NCBI GenBank assembly: GCA_021521415.1
Contig: JAIQDT010003844.1
Coordinates: 1-64,000 of the forward strand
Direction: 5' to 3'
DNA from: Bidens hawaiensis
Taxonomy: Eukaryota > Streptophyta > Magnoliopsida > Asterales > Asteraceae
Length of the DNA stretch: 64,000 nucleotides
In this document: piece after piece, positions 21,105 through 32,439 of the stretch
Position numbering within the stretch: the first letter of the stretch is position 1
Layout of the letters: every line of letters starts with the position of its first letter
Notes under the pieces: model-generated
What the model was told of the DNA's origin: nothing
Databases searched by the model: none
What the model saw: only the letters and a program-made list of their open reading frames with translations
Position numbers and translations under genes: made by a program

Positions 21105-24100
21105 TTCCTTTCCATTTTACCCACCATATTTCATATTCATCTTAATATGAATCTTTTCACATTGAGGACAATGTGAGATTCAAGTGTGGGGAGGGTAATT
21201 ACTTGACCAATTGCTTGCTTAACTAATTATAAAGTTCTCTAATAACCAAAATTTTTGTAGCAAACAAAGACTATTTTTGACAAAAACCAAAAGCATATCC
21301 AAGAAAATATTTTTGCAAATAACAATTAAAAAATCTACTATAACCAAAAAAATGAAAAAGTAAAAAAGAAGTTTTGTAATAATGAGAACAAATTTATGCA
21401 AAATATGGCTTTTATACCCAATTCCTCCGATACTGTGAGATAAACCTATGTCATATAAATATTTTTTTCGGAAACTTTTCAGTGAGTCATATGTTTCGTG
21501 TGATTTATAACTTGTCGCAAATATTCATTTCAAGATCGCACGAAGCGTTGTATAAGGAAGAATGTAATATTATCACAATTCCCTAGAACCATCCTCCAAA
21601 TTACACTCACAAAACCCAAAAACCTTTAACCTTACTACTTTATCCTCTCACCGGTAAAGTACAACACTGGTCTTTTACTGGCAAACCCTAAAGAACTGAA
21701 AATGCATTCTTTTGATTTCAATTACCTTCGCTGCATACATTTCGCAAAACCTAGGTTGCATCCAGAACTTAGGGAGAGAATCTTTCTCTTTAGCAATGAG
21801 GTGAGGAAAAAGTGGCGCCATGACGAACAAAGGCCACCATTTTGTGGAATTTCCAAAAGCGCAATGAAAAGAAGAGCAAAAACATACAAACGATGATCAG
21901 GATGCGGAAACTGGTCCCACGAAGGAAGATGTAGAAAAAGTCAAACATAGTCTCAACATGAATATACCGAACTAATGAGGGTGGGGGCTATTAGGTTCAA
22001 AGCCGAACGATCCATTAGAGTTGGGAGTTATGTTCAGAGCAGGATTAAGGAAGATCTGATTCACATCCTCGATAAAACTGGTCTTGACGATCTGACCTTA
22101 AAAGAGTCACTAGGTTAAAAAAAAAAACTAATCAACAGTCGGGAGAAAGGAGCTAACCATTGAAGACATCTTCAGAGTCTCGAAAATCAACATAAGTTGT
22201 ATTTACCATCCTCATTAACCTAAAACCTTGAACCACCATAAAATACCAAAATCCCTACTCACACAAAACCAACCCGTATTACCTTCTGATCTATGCAACC
22301 CTTCACGAAGGTGGGGATTTGAACTTGTTATAAGCTTATTTATCACAGGTTACATCTTGGCTAAGAGTGTTCACATACATACATCATATAAACCGAGTGT
22401 GAGTGAGCATTGTGAGAACGTGACGTTTTGCACAAACGGACGCTCATAAAAACAAAGCTCACCTTTGTATTGTATATCACTACATATATTTCTATGATTT
22501 AAGGTTTGTTTTGCATAAACGGAAGCTCATATTTTTATATATCACTACATATATTCCTATGATTTAAGGTTTGTTATTGTCTTCCTATTTGCTTGGAACT
22601 CTTTTGGGATGTTTAAGCTATGATCCTGACTTGCTATTTTTAGAGAATACTTATAAGTAGCTTTCTTGAGGACAAGAAAGGTTCAAGTGTGGGGATGTTT
22701 GATTTATACAAAAACATATATCTTTTTAGTATCAAATAATCTCTAAAAACTGCACCTTTTATCGTATAATATAGTTAAAATAACTACTTATTATGTTAAA
22801 ATATATTTTCAGGTGACTCCAAGCCTAAAATGAAGAAACGAATGAAAAGCCAAAGAAAACCCAAGAAAACAGCAAAACACACCCCCATGCTTTAGAGAAC
22901 ATGGGGTTATGCTTCTGAGAACATGGGGTTGTGCTTTAGAATACACGGGATTGTGCTTTTGGAAACACGGGGCTGTGCTTATAGAAACACGGGGCTGTGC
23001 TTATAGAAACACGGGGCTATGCTTCAGGAAACACGGGGCCGTGCTTTAGGGAACACGGGGCCGTGCTCACCTTTCAGAAAAGACAAAAATCTACAAGAAA
23101 AGACAAAATAGTGGAAAGCTGGACACGGGGCCATGATCACCTTTTAGAACTGACAAAAGAATTATCACATGTAACAAAAGAGCACGGGGTCGTGCCTCAG
23201 AGAGCACGCCTCCCGTGCTGAGTCACAATGTACGATCTGACAGAGCATTTGATGCGACTGGACATGTGGACATGGGGGCGTGCCTCATGGAGCACGGGGC
23301 CGTGCCTAGACAACCTATAAATAGTGGAGCATGTTGCACTCATTTGGTGTGCTTGAAGAAAATATCTAAACGGGTTTCTCTTATAAAAACACCCACATTA
23401 CACTTATATTGAAGATCTTGTGGAGAGTTTGAAGGCTTGGAAGTTATCATCATCATCCATCATCATCATCATCATCTACCATCATCATTAAGAAGGAAGA
23501 TTCATCTACATTTAGTTAGATTGTTCTAGTTTAATCATGTGTTTGTAATCATCGTCCATTTTAATGTTCATAACCACGCTCATTATGAGCTAAACTCCAT
23601 TTACCATCTTAAATCTATGAAGAAGCTTTGTTCTACTTGATGATTATGTTTAACATGTGATTTAGTTTAGTAAAGTACATGGTTATTTTGCAATTATCCT
23701 TTGATGAGAAATGTTTCACTATCTTAATTCAACAATTCAAAGTTGGTGATTAACAATCATTCATGATCGATTCATGTTTTTGAAAGAAAGAATACTTTGA
23801 TAATTAATCAAAACATGGATCCTTATATTGTACTTAGAAATGATGAGATATAAGATATGATCTATTTCTCTAGTTTTGATAATTTTGAAATAACATCGTT
23901 AACACGATTGCTTAGGTTATCATGCTAGTTAAAGAAATCATATGTTAACGGAATGTGCAATTATAACATACTTAAATCAACCAATGGGAGGTTGTGTGAC
24001 TAAACTATAACCACCCAAAAGTTGTTAGAATTGGTATTTGAGAAATCGAAGTCAATTTTAATCTTTCTACTTTACTAAACTACTTGCCAACTCAAATTGA

Positions 24101-24600
24101 CATTCTCATAGTAGCATGACATTAGGAAAGGGTTGGCTTTAAAATGCGCATGCTACTTTCTTTTATGTCATAGGATATGCTCACTTAGAAATGAGGGGCT
24201 ATTCTATCATATATAATTATGGCAAGTTTATCACATGTTTACTTTATAATTATCAAGGATAAATGGAGTGGATTCTTGATCTTAGATGGTAACCTTCATA
24301 TATTTGAAACACTCATTTAGAATTTCTCTTCTTTTCACCTATATATATTATATATACGTATTTCTGTTGTATAAAAATTTAAAAATCAACCCCAAAATGA
24401 TTAAAACTCTCCGATTAAACTAAAACGAAGATTCATTATTATAAACATAAACATTTGTGTCCACGGATCGATACCTGGTTCTTACCAATACTATTCTACA
24501 CTTGCCTATTTTGTGTGTGTTTAGTCTTAGTAGAAATCACTTTTATAAATTTAAAACACGATCTTGTGCGAAAGCTTAAATCTCACATCCATTATATTTT
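21105..24600 (+). mobile_element. Athila-like LTR retrotransposon debris
   Basis: Two copies of the hallmark phrase gattcaagtgtggggag / gttcaagtgtggggatg, preceded by ttgaggacaa / gaggacaaga, occur at 21160-21192 and 22665-22700. Such phrases flank the LTR junctions of Athila-like gypsy elements. The 3' part (23330-24540) is LTR-like and contains gtgtccacggatcgatacct at 24459. No open gag or pol remains. An ORF at 21702-21896 (64 aa, basic C-terminus) and a 65-bp duplication at about 22425-22575 are not identified. The assignment is by motif only; LTR boundaries were not found. Confidence 0.45.
22884..23072 (+). repeat. 22-bp tandem array with CACGG/CCGTG dyads
   Basis: About eight units of the type aaacacggggctgtgcttat repeat with starts at 22963, 22985, 23007 and 23029 (exactly 22 bp); earlier units are diverged. 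Most units hold the partial palindrome cacggggccgtg. Scattered single copies follow at about 23125, 23180, 23205, 23270 and 23295. The location is inside LTR-like sequence. Confidence 0.85.
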
Positions 24601-24712
24601 ACTAGCACGCGCAGCACACATCACTTTCTGTTATTTATTTTTGCTAAAAGACGCCTATTGAAAAAATGATTAAATATAAAGGTTGTATTTTTCTACTCTA
24701 TCTATATATATA

Positions 24713-24770
24713 GGATTGATTTCTTTTGAGAACCTATATAAGTTTTAAGAATTAAAGAACTAAATTAGTG
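24713..24770 (+). repeat. Single arm of the foldback family
   Basis: The sequence aggattgatttcttttgaga, then acctatataagttttaagaa, matches the outer end of the palindromic element at 1140-1828. The rest is replaced by the Myb-like pseudogene. Confidence 0.65.
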
Positions 24771-25790
24771 GGTTACCGTAATATCAACATCAACAACCCT
24801 CAATTTCTCGAAGGATTGAAATACTTGGATGACGAATCGTTTCAAGCTTTCATGGATAAGTCACAATCAGAATATTCGGTCCCGGAAACACAACCGGAGC
24901 CGGCACCGGCAAAACGATCCCACAAAAAGGGAAGAAAACCGGAGAATCGGATGGTCATTCGGCATCGGCTAAGCGGAAGTCTACTCCATGGTTTAAGAAG
25001 AGAAACTTGCGTTGGCAAAATCTTGGATAGAAATATCCCAAGATCGGAACGCAGGTAAATTAATTCGCGAATTTTATTTTTTAATATATTTTTTAAGTTT
25101 TGTGTGCAATTATTACATTTATTGTATTTATTTTGTAGCCGACTTTCAAATAGCTCAGTTTTTTGGGCCATGGTTCGAGAATGTTTTTATAATCAAGTGG
25201 GGAGTAGGGCTCCTACCGAAAATATGATATCGGGTCAGTGGACCGATACTCGTAAATTTACCAACCTACATAGTCGCAATGCTAACCGAAAACGGCCGAG
25301 TGGGTCCAATGATCTCTCAGTTTACCATTTCACTTGTGATGAATGGAAACAAGAGGCGTTGAGGAGGTACAGGATGATGAAGACGTTTGACGAGGGCTAC
25401 TTATGGGAGTTGTTAAGGAAGTGCTCGAAATGGATGCAACTATGTGCATGGGACTTTGCGAAGGGGCAAAACGTACAGAAACTAGTGCGTCCGGCACATA
25501 CGTTTCTTCGAGCGGGTCGGAGCATCAAATTAACTTCGACCTAAACTTGTCCTAAGGTAGAGATCATCATCGTGGAAAAAAACGGTTGTTGATGACGAGT
25601 TTAAAAAGGAAATTAAAGAATTGTCAAGTGGCCTCATCTCGATTGGTGAAGCTCGACATAAAAAAAAACCGTTTCAAGAGTTTGTGTTTTCTAGTCAAAG
25701 ACTTTAGCCACCTACCGCCATCCGACCAAGCGATAATGGAGGAAGAAAAAGATCGTATTCGGAAGGAATTAACGACAAAAAATAAAAACG
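24771..25790 (+). pseudogene. PIF/Harbinger-associated Myb/SANT-like protein (ORF1 type), degenerate
   Basis: Proteins of this group bind DNA and partner with a PIF/Harbinger transposase; many copies are annotated in plants as NAM-associated or misannotated as 'glutathione S-transferase T3-like'. Seen in order: an N-terminal segment (PQFLEGLKYLDDESF), a basic linker, the SANT-like motif in pieces (EEKLALAKSWIEISQDRNAG, about 24995-25053), an intron at 25055-25138, then FWAMVRECFYNQVG (25158 onward) and KKWKQEALRRY-type helices to 25460. After a stop at 25544 a conserved C-terminal tail (LPPSDQAIMEEEKDRIRKEL) appears at about 25715-25780. Two frameshifts in exon 1 and a stop in exon 2 disable it. 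No transposase is beside it. Confidence 0.7.
25055..25138 (+). other. Intron of the Myb/SANT-like pseudogene
   Basis: Donor gcag/gtaaat and acceptor attttgtag bound an 84-bp AT-rich insertion between the SANT helix and the FWAMVREC block, which are contiguous in homologous proteins. Confidence 0.65.
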
Positions 25791-25989
25791 CTATTTTTAT
25801 GTATTTTTTATTTTCCTTTTTATTTTCCTATATATATATGTTATAATAATATATTTTAATTTATATTTTTGTGTATAAAAAAATATAAAAAAAATTCAAT
25901 CAAGCCCCGAATCACCTGAACCACTACACCCTCTGTGGCTTGACCCTGGGGCTTGATCCTATGCCACGTCTGCGCCTACGTGGCGTAAA

Positions 25990-26038
25990 CATATTGTATC
26001 ACTTGAGGTAGGATCAAACCCCACTACCCTTAGCCTTA
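25990..26038 (-). repeat. Possible Harbinger right terminus with TTA target duplicate
   Basis: On the minus strand the end reads ggctaagggtagtggggttt. It is followed outward by TTA/TAA (26036-26038), the 3-bp target expected for PIF/Harbinger elements. The matching left end is not visible because the left side has been replaced. Confidence 0.35.
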
Positions 26039-26090
26039 CAAAATAATTTATTTAAACACATAATTTAAAATAAAAGCACAGTTTTTTTTC

Positions 26091-28775
26091 TTAATAATAT
26101 GAGATTTTTAAAATCTAACCTATATGATAAAGGAAACGAATTTGTGACACACCCAGAAATCCTTTTTCCCGCCCATACTTTATCTAGGTTTTTTTTATAT
26201 TTTTTTTCTCCACGGGTGATTAATATTACAAAGATTCATATTCCCAGTAAAAACCTTTTCACAATTAGGGTTCATCTGCATGATTGAAATTCTTCATCGC
26301 TGTTCCTAATAGCCGCCCCCCGGATTCAATCTATCTTCAACAATTGGGTTATGAGTTTAATCTGGGTTCAATCGATAAACCATAATCGTCTGTGATAAAC
26401 CTAATTCACGATTATTATCACCACGATCTTAACCCTAATCGCTCTCGAATTCTCAATATGTTACCATTCGTCTGCTTCTTCCTTCGTGTTTGATAATCAA
26501 TATATGATTAAGTACTGTATTAAATTCTGTTCTTATCGTCGCTCTATTTCAGAAATTAGAATGGATTCTAAATCCTACTCGCTCTCAATCGTTGTCCATT
26601 CTGTGAATCTGCAATCTTCTTCGATAAGCAAGGTTTGCAATCTTCTCTAATTCATTCTATTTGATTTGATCGTAGGATATGATTATGTCTCATTAGATGA
26701 ACATGAACACGAATTTGCTTATGAAAGTCATGAGTTAGTATAAAAAAAGGTTTATCCAAATATTTGAATAAACTCAGGTGGATATGATTAGGGTTTATTC
26801 AAATACCTTTTTAGTGTATATATGTTTTTCTTTGGAAGCCATTCATAATTGCCATCTATGTGTTTATTATTGTTTTAGTATTTAATTTTTGTGTTTTTAT
26901 TTGTTTTTTTCAGAATGGTATGGGTTCTGTGGTGATTAGAAAGATGTCATAAAGTAGTATACACACATATATTGCATTTCATATGCAGTTTTTTACAGGT
27001 ACATTATATGTTCTTACTAAATTAGTTCATACTACTTGATCTTTATCTTGCAGATGGGAGTAATTGAAGAAGAGAAGAGCTATAAGATTCTTGGTAAGAC
27101 ATTTGAGGGTGAAGCTAAGGCTATATTAGAGGTAATTTGCTTCTTAATTGATATTTACTTGCTTAGTCATCAACAAGTATTTAAAAACGATTTATAGGAA
27201 GAAATATGTTTTTTTGTGTCAGGGCAGTTTGAATATATTTTGTTATGAATCTTTTTGTGTTTGTTTGTTTATAGATTCTGTTGTAACCAAAGATCAAGAA
27301 ACAAGTTCGGCAGCTTTTCTTCGACCATCCCTGCTCCTTTCCTCCTTCACAGTTAGAATCTGCTTGGTAAGATTGTGGACTAATTAAGCAATAATCTGTT
27401 TGTAATTCAAATGTGTTAATAAGTGGAGTGGATTCTTCTGTCTCCTTCCAAGCTCTACATAAATGATATTGAATTATTCATCTTCCTACAGTTTTGTTAT
27501 TTGCAGTGACCGATTGTATAGTTAAAAACTTTAAATACATTTCGCCGGTTGTATGCATGCCCATTGACGATTAACTGTGCAACTTCAACTTTGGAGAAGC
27601 ACATGTTGAAGATAAACGCTCATAACTTGACAAGGGTATCTGATCTTTCTCTCTTTTTTTATTTATTTATTTTTTTATTTATATTAAATTTGAACTTTGA
27701 AATAGATTCATGCATGTGATAATAGTAAATCCAACGTCCAAATGTGAGGCACCGGTAACGGGACCTTACATGTGATAATAGGAGCAAATGGGACTCCATA
27801 TCATGTGTGTCTTTTCTTCTTTGATGTGTATAAAACGGGTTTGGTTTGGCTTAATACGTTTTTGTCCATCTTTTTCTCTTTTGTAAACTTTATGTTGCTG
27901 ATATGTTTAGTTATATAATTTGACACTAAAAATTGTATTGGCTGTTGTGACTCCTATATTCTAAAGTTTTAGTAATCAGGGCAAGTTTATTAATATGGAA
28001 GTAGGGAAATAAACCATTTTAAACACAAGCCTATTCATGGCATTATTGATAAGAGATCAGCTGCCCTGCTGTACTCAAAGAAAGTAACTTGTACTAGAAA
28101 TTTTGTTATTCAGTTTTATAAATGAATGCATAAAAGGTTAAATACAGATGTCGACTCTATTGTATCCATATTTGGAGGCTTAATTGTTCGCTCATTGTTC
28201 TTAATATAAACAAAATTTATTTTTTTGGACCTAATCATTTTTTATTCTTATATCTTGGTTATTCCGGCGACACGGATTATAAGTACAAACTGTGTGTTGT
28301 TTTGGGAATTTTGCTTCTTACTAATGTTAAGAGTAAAGAGGCGTAACAAAGTTTTTGCATTTGTAAACGTTTCAAAAAAACTATTATTTTTAATAAACAT
28401 GTCAAAATTATAACTTCAGTAAACGGGTCAAAATTGTCGCTTTTAACAGACGGTTAAAATTATATTTCAATTAAAGGGTCAAGATGCCACTTTTTAATTA
28501 ACGGGTCAAAGTTATGATATTACAAAGCATGTCAGGATACCACTTTTAATGAAAGGGTCAACATTCCTCAATAAGTCAATATACCGCCTAGAATTTTCGG
28601 ATTCTTAATTTCTGGCCTATAATGTAATACACAATGTTTGTGAATTATAACTGCAATTTAATGTGTTCTTAGTTTAACTTAATACATGACTTTATTTGTT
28701 ATTATTTTATTATAGAGCTATGAATTATAAAAATTTAAATGTTCAACCTATGTAGTACAAGGGTACCTAAACTAG
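26091..28775 (+). mobile_element. Gene-like segment, possibly a Helitron with captured exons
   Basis: The region starts with an AT-rich ttcttaataatatgagattt and ends with a small hairpin (gtacaagggtac) followed by cctaaaCTAG and T at 28772-28776, a Helitron-like 3' end. Inside, 26230-26640 resembles a plant 5' UTR (pyrimidine-rich, tagggttcatctgc). A short exon candidate at 27057-27131 opens with ATG (MGVIEEEKSYKILGKTFEGE) and ends at a gaggtaatt donor, and other short open pieces sit near 27275-27366. I do not recognise the gene and no long ORF exists. It could instead be the 5' part of a dead host gene. The lack of an A before the TC start weakens the Helitron reading. Confidence 0.35.
28370..28570 (+). 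repeat. Degenerate tandem repeats of the acgggtcaaaattg type
   Basis: Five to six diverged units of about 35-40 bp contain (a/g)acgggtcaaaattgtcgctttta-like words. Similar gggtcaaaatg words recur at 55600-56040. Confidence 0.6.
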
Positions 28776-28852
28776 TAAAGAATATATTACAAGAAAGCTC
28801 ACATATGAAAACATTAATATTTAGTTTGGAACATATTTGCTTAGGAATATTG

Positions 28853-29115
28853 TCATCGTACTCAGTATATCCCACCAATAGCAAAGCTATAGTAAGGTCT
28901 GAGGAGGGTAAGATGTAGACAGCCTTACCTCTACCCCATAAGGATAGAGAGGCTGCTTCCAGTGAGACCCCCGGCTCGATAGTAGTTTTGCATCAAGCCT
29001 TGGACATAAGGCACATAGCACTCAATCATCGGGACACCGGCTGATCGGTGCATGTACCCTTGTCTTTCGGCTATCAACGCCACTACATGATGCCTGATTA
29101 ACCGTCCGTCACTTT
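28853..29115 (-). mobile_element. 3' tail of an RTE-type LINE (or SINE derived from it), reverse orientation
   Basis: On the minus strand it reads gccgggggtctcactggaag, then cagcctctctatcc, gggtagaggtaaggctgtct, ccctcctcagacctta and ggtgggatatactg. The order matches the 3' UTR of the RTE LINE at 59102-59239. No ORF is attached, so this is either a severely 5'-truncated LINE or a SINE sharing the tail. Confidence 0.7.
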
Positions 29116-29117
29116 TA

Positions 29118-29149
29118 ACGTTATTTTCACGAGATTAGTAAAATAACGT
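29118..29149. repeat. Perfect 10-bp inverted repeat (hairpin)
   Basis: ACGTTATTTT at 29118-29127 and AAAATAACGT at 29140-29149 flank a 12-bp loop. The pairing extends imperfectly outward to about 29111 and 29160. Confidence 0.75.
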
Positions 29150-29159
29150 CAAAATTAGT

Positions 29160-29680
29160 GCAATTTCACTTTTGCCCACCCGAGGGTTCACACATATATA
29201 CATCATATGTGCGCACCGCAAGCATTATACGAAAACCAATCTCTTTTTTTTCTATTTTTTTCATGACACGATTTTGTGTAAAGATATTTGATTGTCTTAG
29301 TTTATTGACTATAATTCCAAACATGAAAGTCTTAATTTTTTATAAACTAATTAAATTTTATATTTAAAGTGTACACCGTATTGATTTTATTTGGTTTCAG
29401 TCAAGTTGAATAGTAGACAATTAATTATTTAAAAGTGAATATCCAACCAAACAAATTTAGAATAATACGTTTGTTTTCACAAAGTTTGAAATTGGTGATT
29501 GCATAACACGTTTAATGAGTTCTGACAATACAACATCAAGTTATATCTAGTAGGATGACCCAACTAAAATAACAAGTTTTTAATTTGTGTATTTTATGTA
29601 AGATGTGTATTTAGTGTTGTGTAATTTATATATTTTATATAATATGTGTATTTATGTACCTTCTTGAGCATATGTAATCG

Positions 29681-29743
<63 letters not shown>

Positions 29744-30136
29744 ATACTTTGTGGTTGGGTAATTAAGCAATTTATATAATTTGTATATTATGTAGTAATT
29801 TGGGTAATTTGTGCATTTGGGACAATTTGTGTAATTTATGTAGTTTTCGTAATTTTTGGGATCTGAGTAATATATGTAATTTGTGTATTTTGGGTAAATT
29901 ATGTAATTTTCAAATTCTACTATTTTTTTGTTAAATATGTGTCATAAGATTATTATTAATTGTATAACTAAAAACGGATATCAAGTTTGATATGTTGTAA
30001 GAAACAAGTAGCAAATCTTGTATCCTTTTGTTTAAGAAATTTAGAAAGTTTTCTTTACAAATAATTTTTTTCATTATTTAAAAGCCTAGTCAATCTAGAA
30101 AAAGATAGAATTTAAAAATTGATGAAAAATAAAATG
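29160..30136. other. AT-rich spacer with (TA)n and tgtgtaatttt-type repeats
   Basis: No gene is supported. It holds a (TA)n run of about 55 bp at 29684-29739 and many diverged copies of tgtgtaattt / gggtaattt between 29580 and 29910. Confidence 0.6.
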
Positions 30137-30141
30137 TTGTC

Positions 30142-30143
30142 TG

Positions 30144-30223
<80 letters not shown>

Positions 30224-30390
30224 TATGGTGCTTATCAATACCTAATATAGATTAGGCTTATTGTCCAAGTTATCTTCTCTTTATATACATCTTATTATAC
30301 CTCTTTGTAACACACACCTATCAAATGAAATCTCTCCCTTTCTCCCTACAACTCATCCTATGTGTTAGCTATTAGGCTTGTTTCACAACA
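30142..30390 (+). repeat. 5' LTR of the 5.7-kb copia element
   Basis: Starts TGTTATA followed by an expanded (TA)n of about 75 bp, then tggtgcttatcaatacctaa and so on, to ttcacaaCA. The 3' LTR has only about 16 bp of TA, so the length difference (249 versus 190 bp) is microsatellite expansion. Confidence 0.88.
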
Positions 30391-30408
30391 CGTTATCAAC
30401 ACGAAGCT
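30391..30408 (+). other. Primer-binding region after the 5' LTR
   Basis: Reads cgttatcaacacgaagc. The cgttatca(a/g)cacga word follows the 5' LTR of many plant copia elements and is not the canonical initiator-Met form. Confidence 0.5.
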
Positions 30409-32439
30409 TCTACAATTTTTCTCAATCATAGTGTATGTTCAATCCTAGTATCCTACAAGTAAGTTTTATTTCTATTTATTCAAATATACATACGTTAAAA
30501 TCACTAACCAATACTTTATTCAAATTCATAACATCAATCTTGCGTTGGAATATCAATTTTGCGAGCCAACGACTTCAACCGCTTCTTTTATGCTTTCTGA
30601 TTTAATCTTATATGGACAATATCAACATGGACTGCATCAACATCAACATGGACTACATCAACATCATGTAAGTCGGTATTGTATAATTAACATATTACTG
30701 TTCATTATTATCTCTAAGTGATCCATATTATACAATTTTGGATTGAACCAAGATATATACTTATTTAGTACGTAACTGAGTTTATGATTTAAAATTTGGT
30801 TTATCAGTTTTATATTAGATCTAAACTTTTAATTGATTTTTTATACTTACACTCTCCATGTAAAATCTTTACGTTCCAAAATCACTTCCTCCCTTATATT
30901 AAATTAAAATCTTCCATTTAATTTACAGTTTATTAATGTTACTGTTAATACATATAATAATTTGTTTTTACTTGACAAATACAAAAACCTTTTGTTGATG
31001 TATGTTCATTGCTATTAACTTAACTGTTAGTGTTACTATAATGCCTTATATTTCAGTGTTATTGTAATGTCTTTTGAAGTGAGAACTATATGTTATGAAC
31101 CTCAATCTCGTTTTTCTGTTATTATATAAAATATTTATGTGGTATTTGCTAATAAATATATTTACTATGCCTTTGCTGATTTCATATGGTTGCAATTATA
31201 TAAAAAAAACGATAAATATAAACAATGTTTATGGAATATCTTTATTAGACTATATATGTATATTATATTAAAATTATGTGGTTATGCATTTATTTTTTGA
31301 TATAATTTTATACTTTTAACAATCTATGACAATAATATAAATTACGAATATTTGTCTATGATTAGTTATTGTTTATTTGAATACATGGTAATTTGGTAAT
31401 TAAATTCCCTTTATTACCAAGAAGCGATTATACGGAAAGCAAGATCCAGTTTTATTTGATGAAATCAAAACTTTTTATTGACCTACAAATAGTTAAGAGA
31501 AAATAAAAACAATTTCCTTTACATTAACTTTATTTTTGGACATTACTCTCGGTAATCAAAGTCTGTTTATCAGTTGGCTAATTACAAATTCTCAAATATA
31601 GATCATTGGTTCGTATACGGAATTTGTGAATTCGAATTGCAATACTTTTCAAAATTTGTTTGCATATTATTCTTAGCTTAATTCCTTTAGAAAACTAAAA
31701 TGCAATATTATCATTTTATAAATTTTATTTAGTCAATATGGTTATCAATAAAATTTATCGTCTACTTATTTTGTTTTTAAAATTAAATAATTTCTTTATC
31801 TGAAACATGGAAAGTTGAAAATTGGGATTCTTTAAATCCTCTTTATTTTGTGAACAGAAATCTTCTTAATTATATATATAAAAAGGAAGTCATTTGTTCG
31901 ATGTTATTGGAAACAATCACTTGAGATCTTCATAACCGTATTTGTTTATTTTTCATTAGAGAGTAACAAATATATATATATGTAAGGTATAGTTGTAATT
32001 ATTTATACCATGATATGTTGATATATACTATATATATTTGATTATACGTGATAAAAAAATCTTGTTTGATAAACTTCATTATAACTCATTTATATGGTGA
32101 CATCTTATATAATCATGTATCGTACAATTTGACAGTATGTTTACTTTGTACTTTGTATTTCATTATTTATTTATGTACAAAACAACTAAACAGAAGTTAT
32201 GGTTTAAGATAGATCACTCTCATGACAAATATATACTTTGATACGACACATGGAGTGTCATACTCCCTAAATATCATCATTGAAAGATATAAGTATTAGC
32301 TCGATAATCTTGCATTACTCAAACATGTAATTACTTCTCAATTGATGTTATGAGAAGATTATTTATGAGGTAAAACTAGTTGAAAAATTTTTGTATGTTG
32401 CACCTCAATTATGATCTTGAAGTAGCAATATTATTAAAA

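Larger units (their letters stand above)
20254..24700. mobile_element. Second long-TIR element (relative of 5507-16966), disrupted
   Basis: The left TIR begins at about 20254 (ataatagcaaaagacttcat), with the same internal order as 5507-5712. The body to about 21090 parallels 5770-6118 and 16310-16400 (caccaccac stretch; gtctggacacacaaatct; ctagtcggatttcag). A decayed right TIR is at about 24629-24700 (ttttgctaaaagacgcctat). The middle is occupied by LTR-retrotransposon debris. Confidence 0.5.

Noticed and set aside
22884..23072. CRISPR-like array
   Set aside because: The repeats are contiguous tandem units without unique spacers, in a plant genome and in LTR-like sequence.
24585..24615. Third Helitron terminus (actagcacgcgcagcac, minus strand)
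   Set aside because: CTAG with a GC-rich stretch is present, but no companion 5' end or hairpin was convincing, and the site lies in degenerate TIR/LTR debris.
28853..29115. Candidate Au-type SINE
   Set aside because: The word order matches the 3' UTR of the RTE LINE at 59102 and lacks clear A and B boxes, so an RTE tail is the better call.
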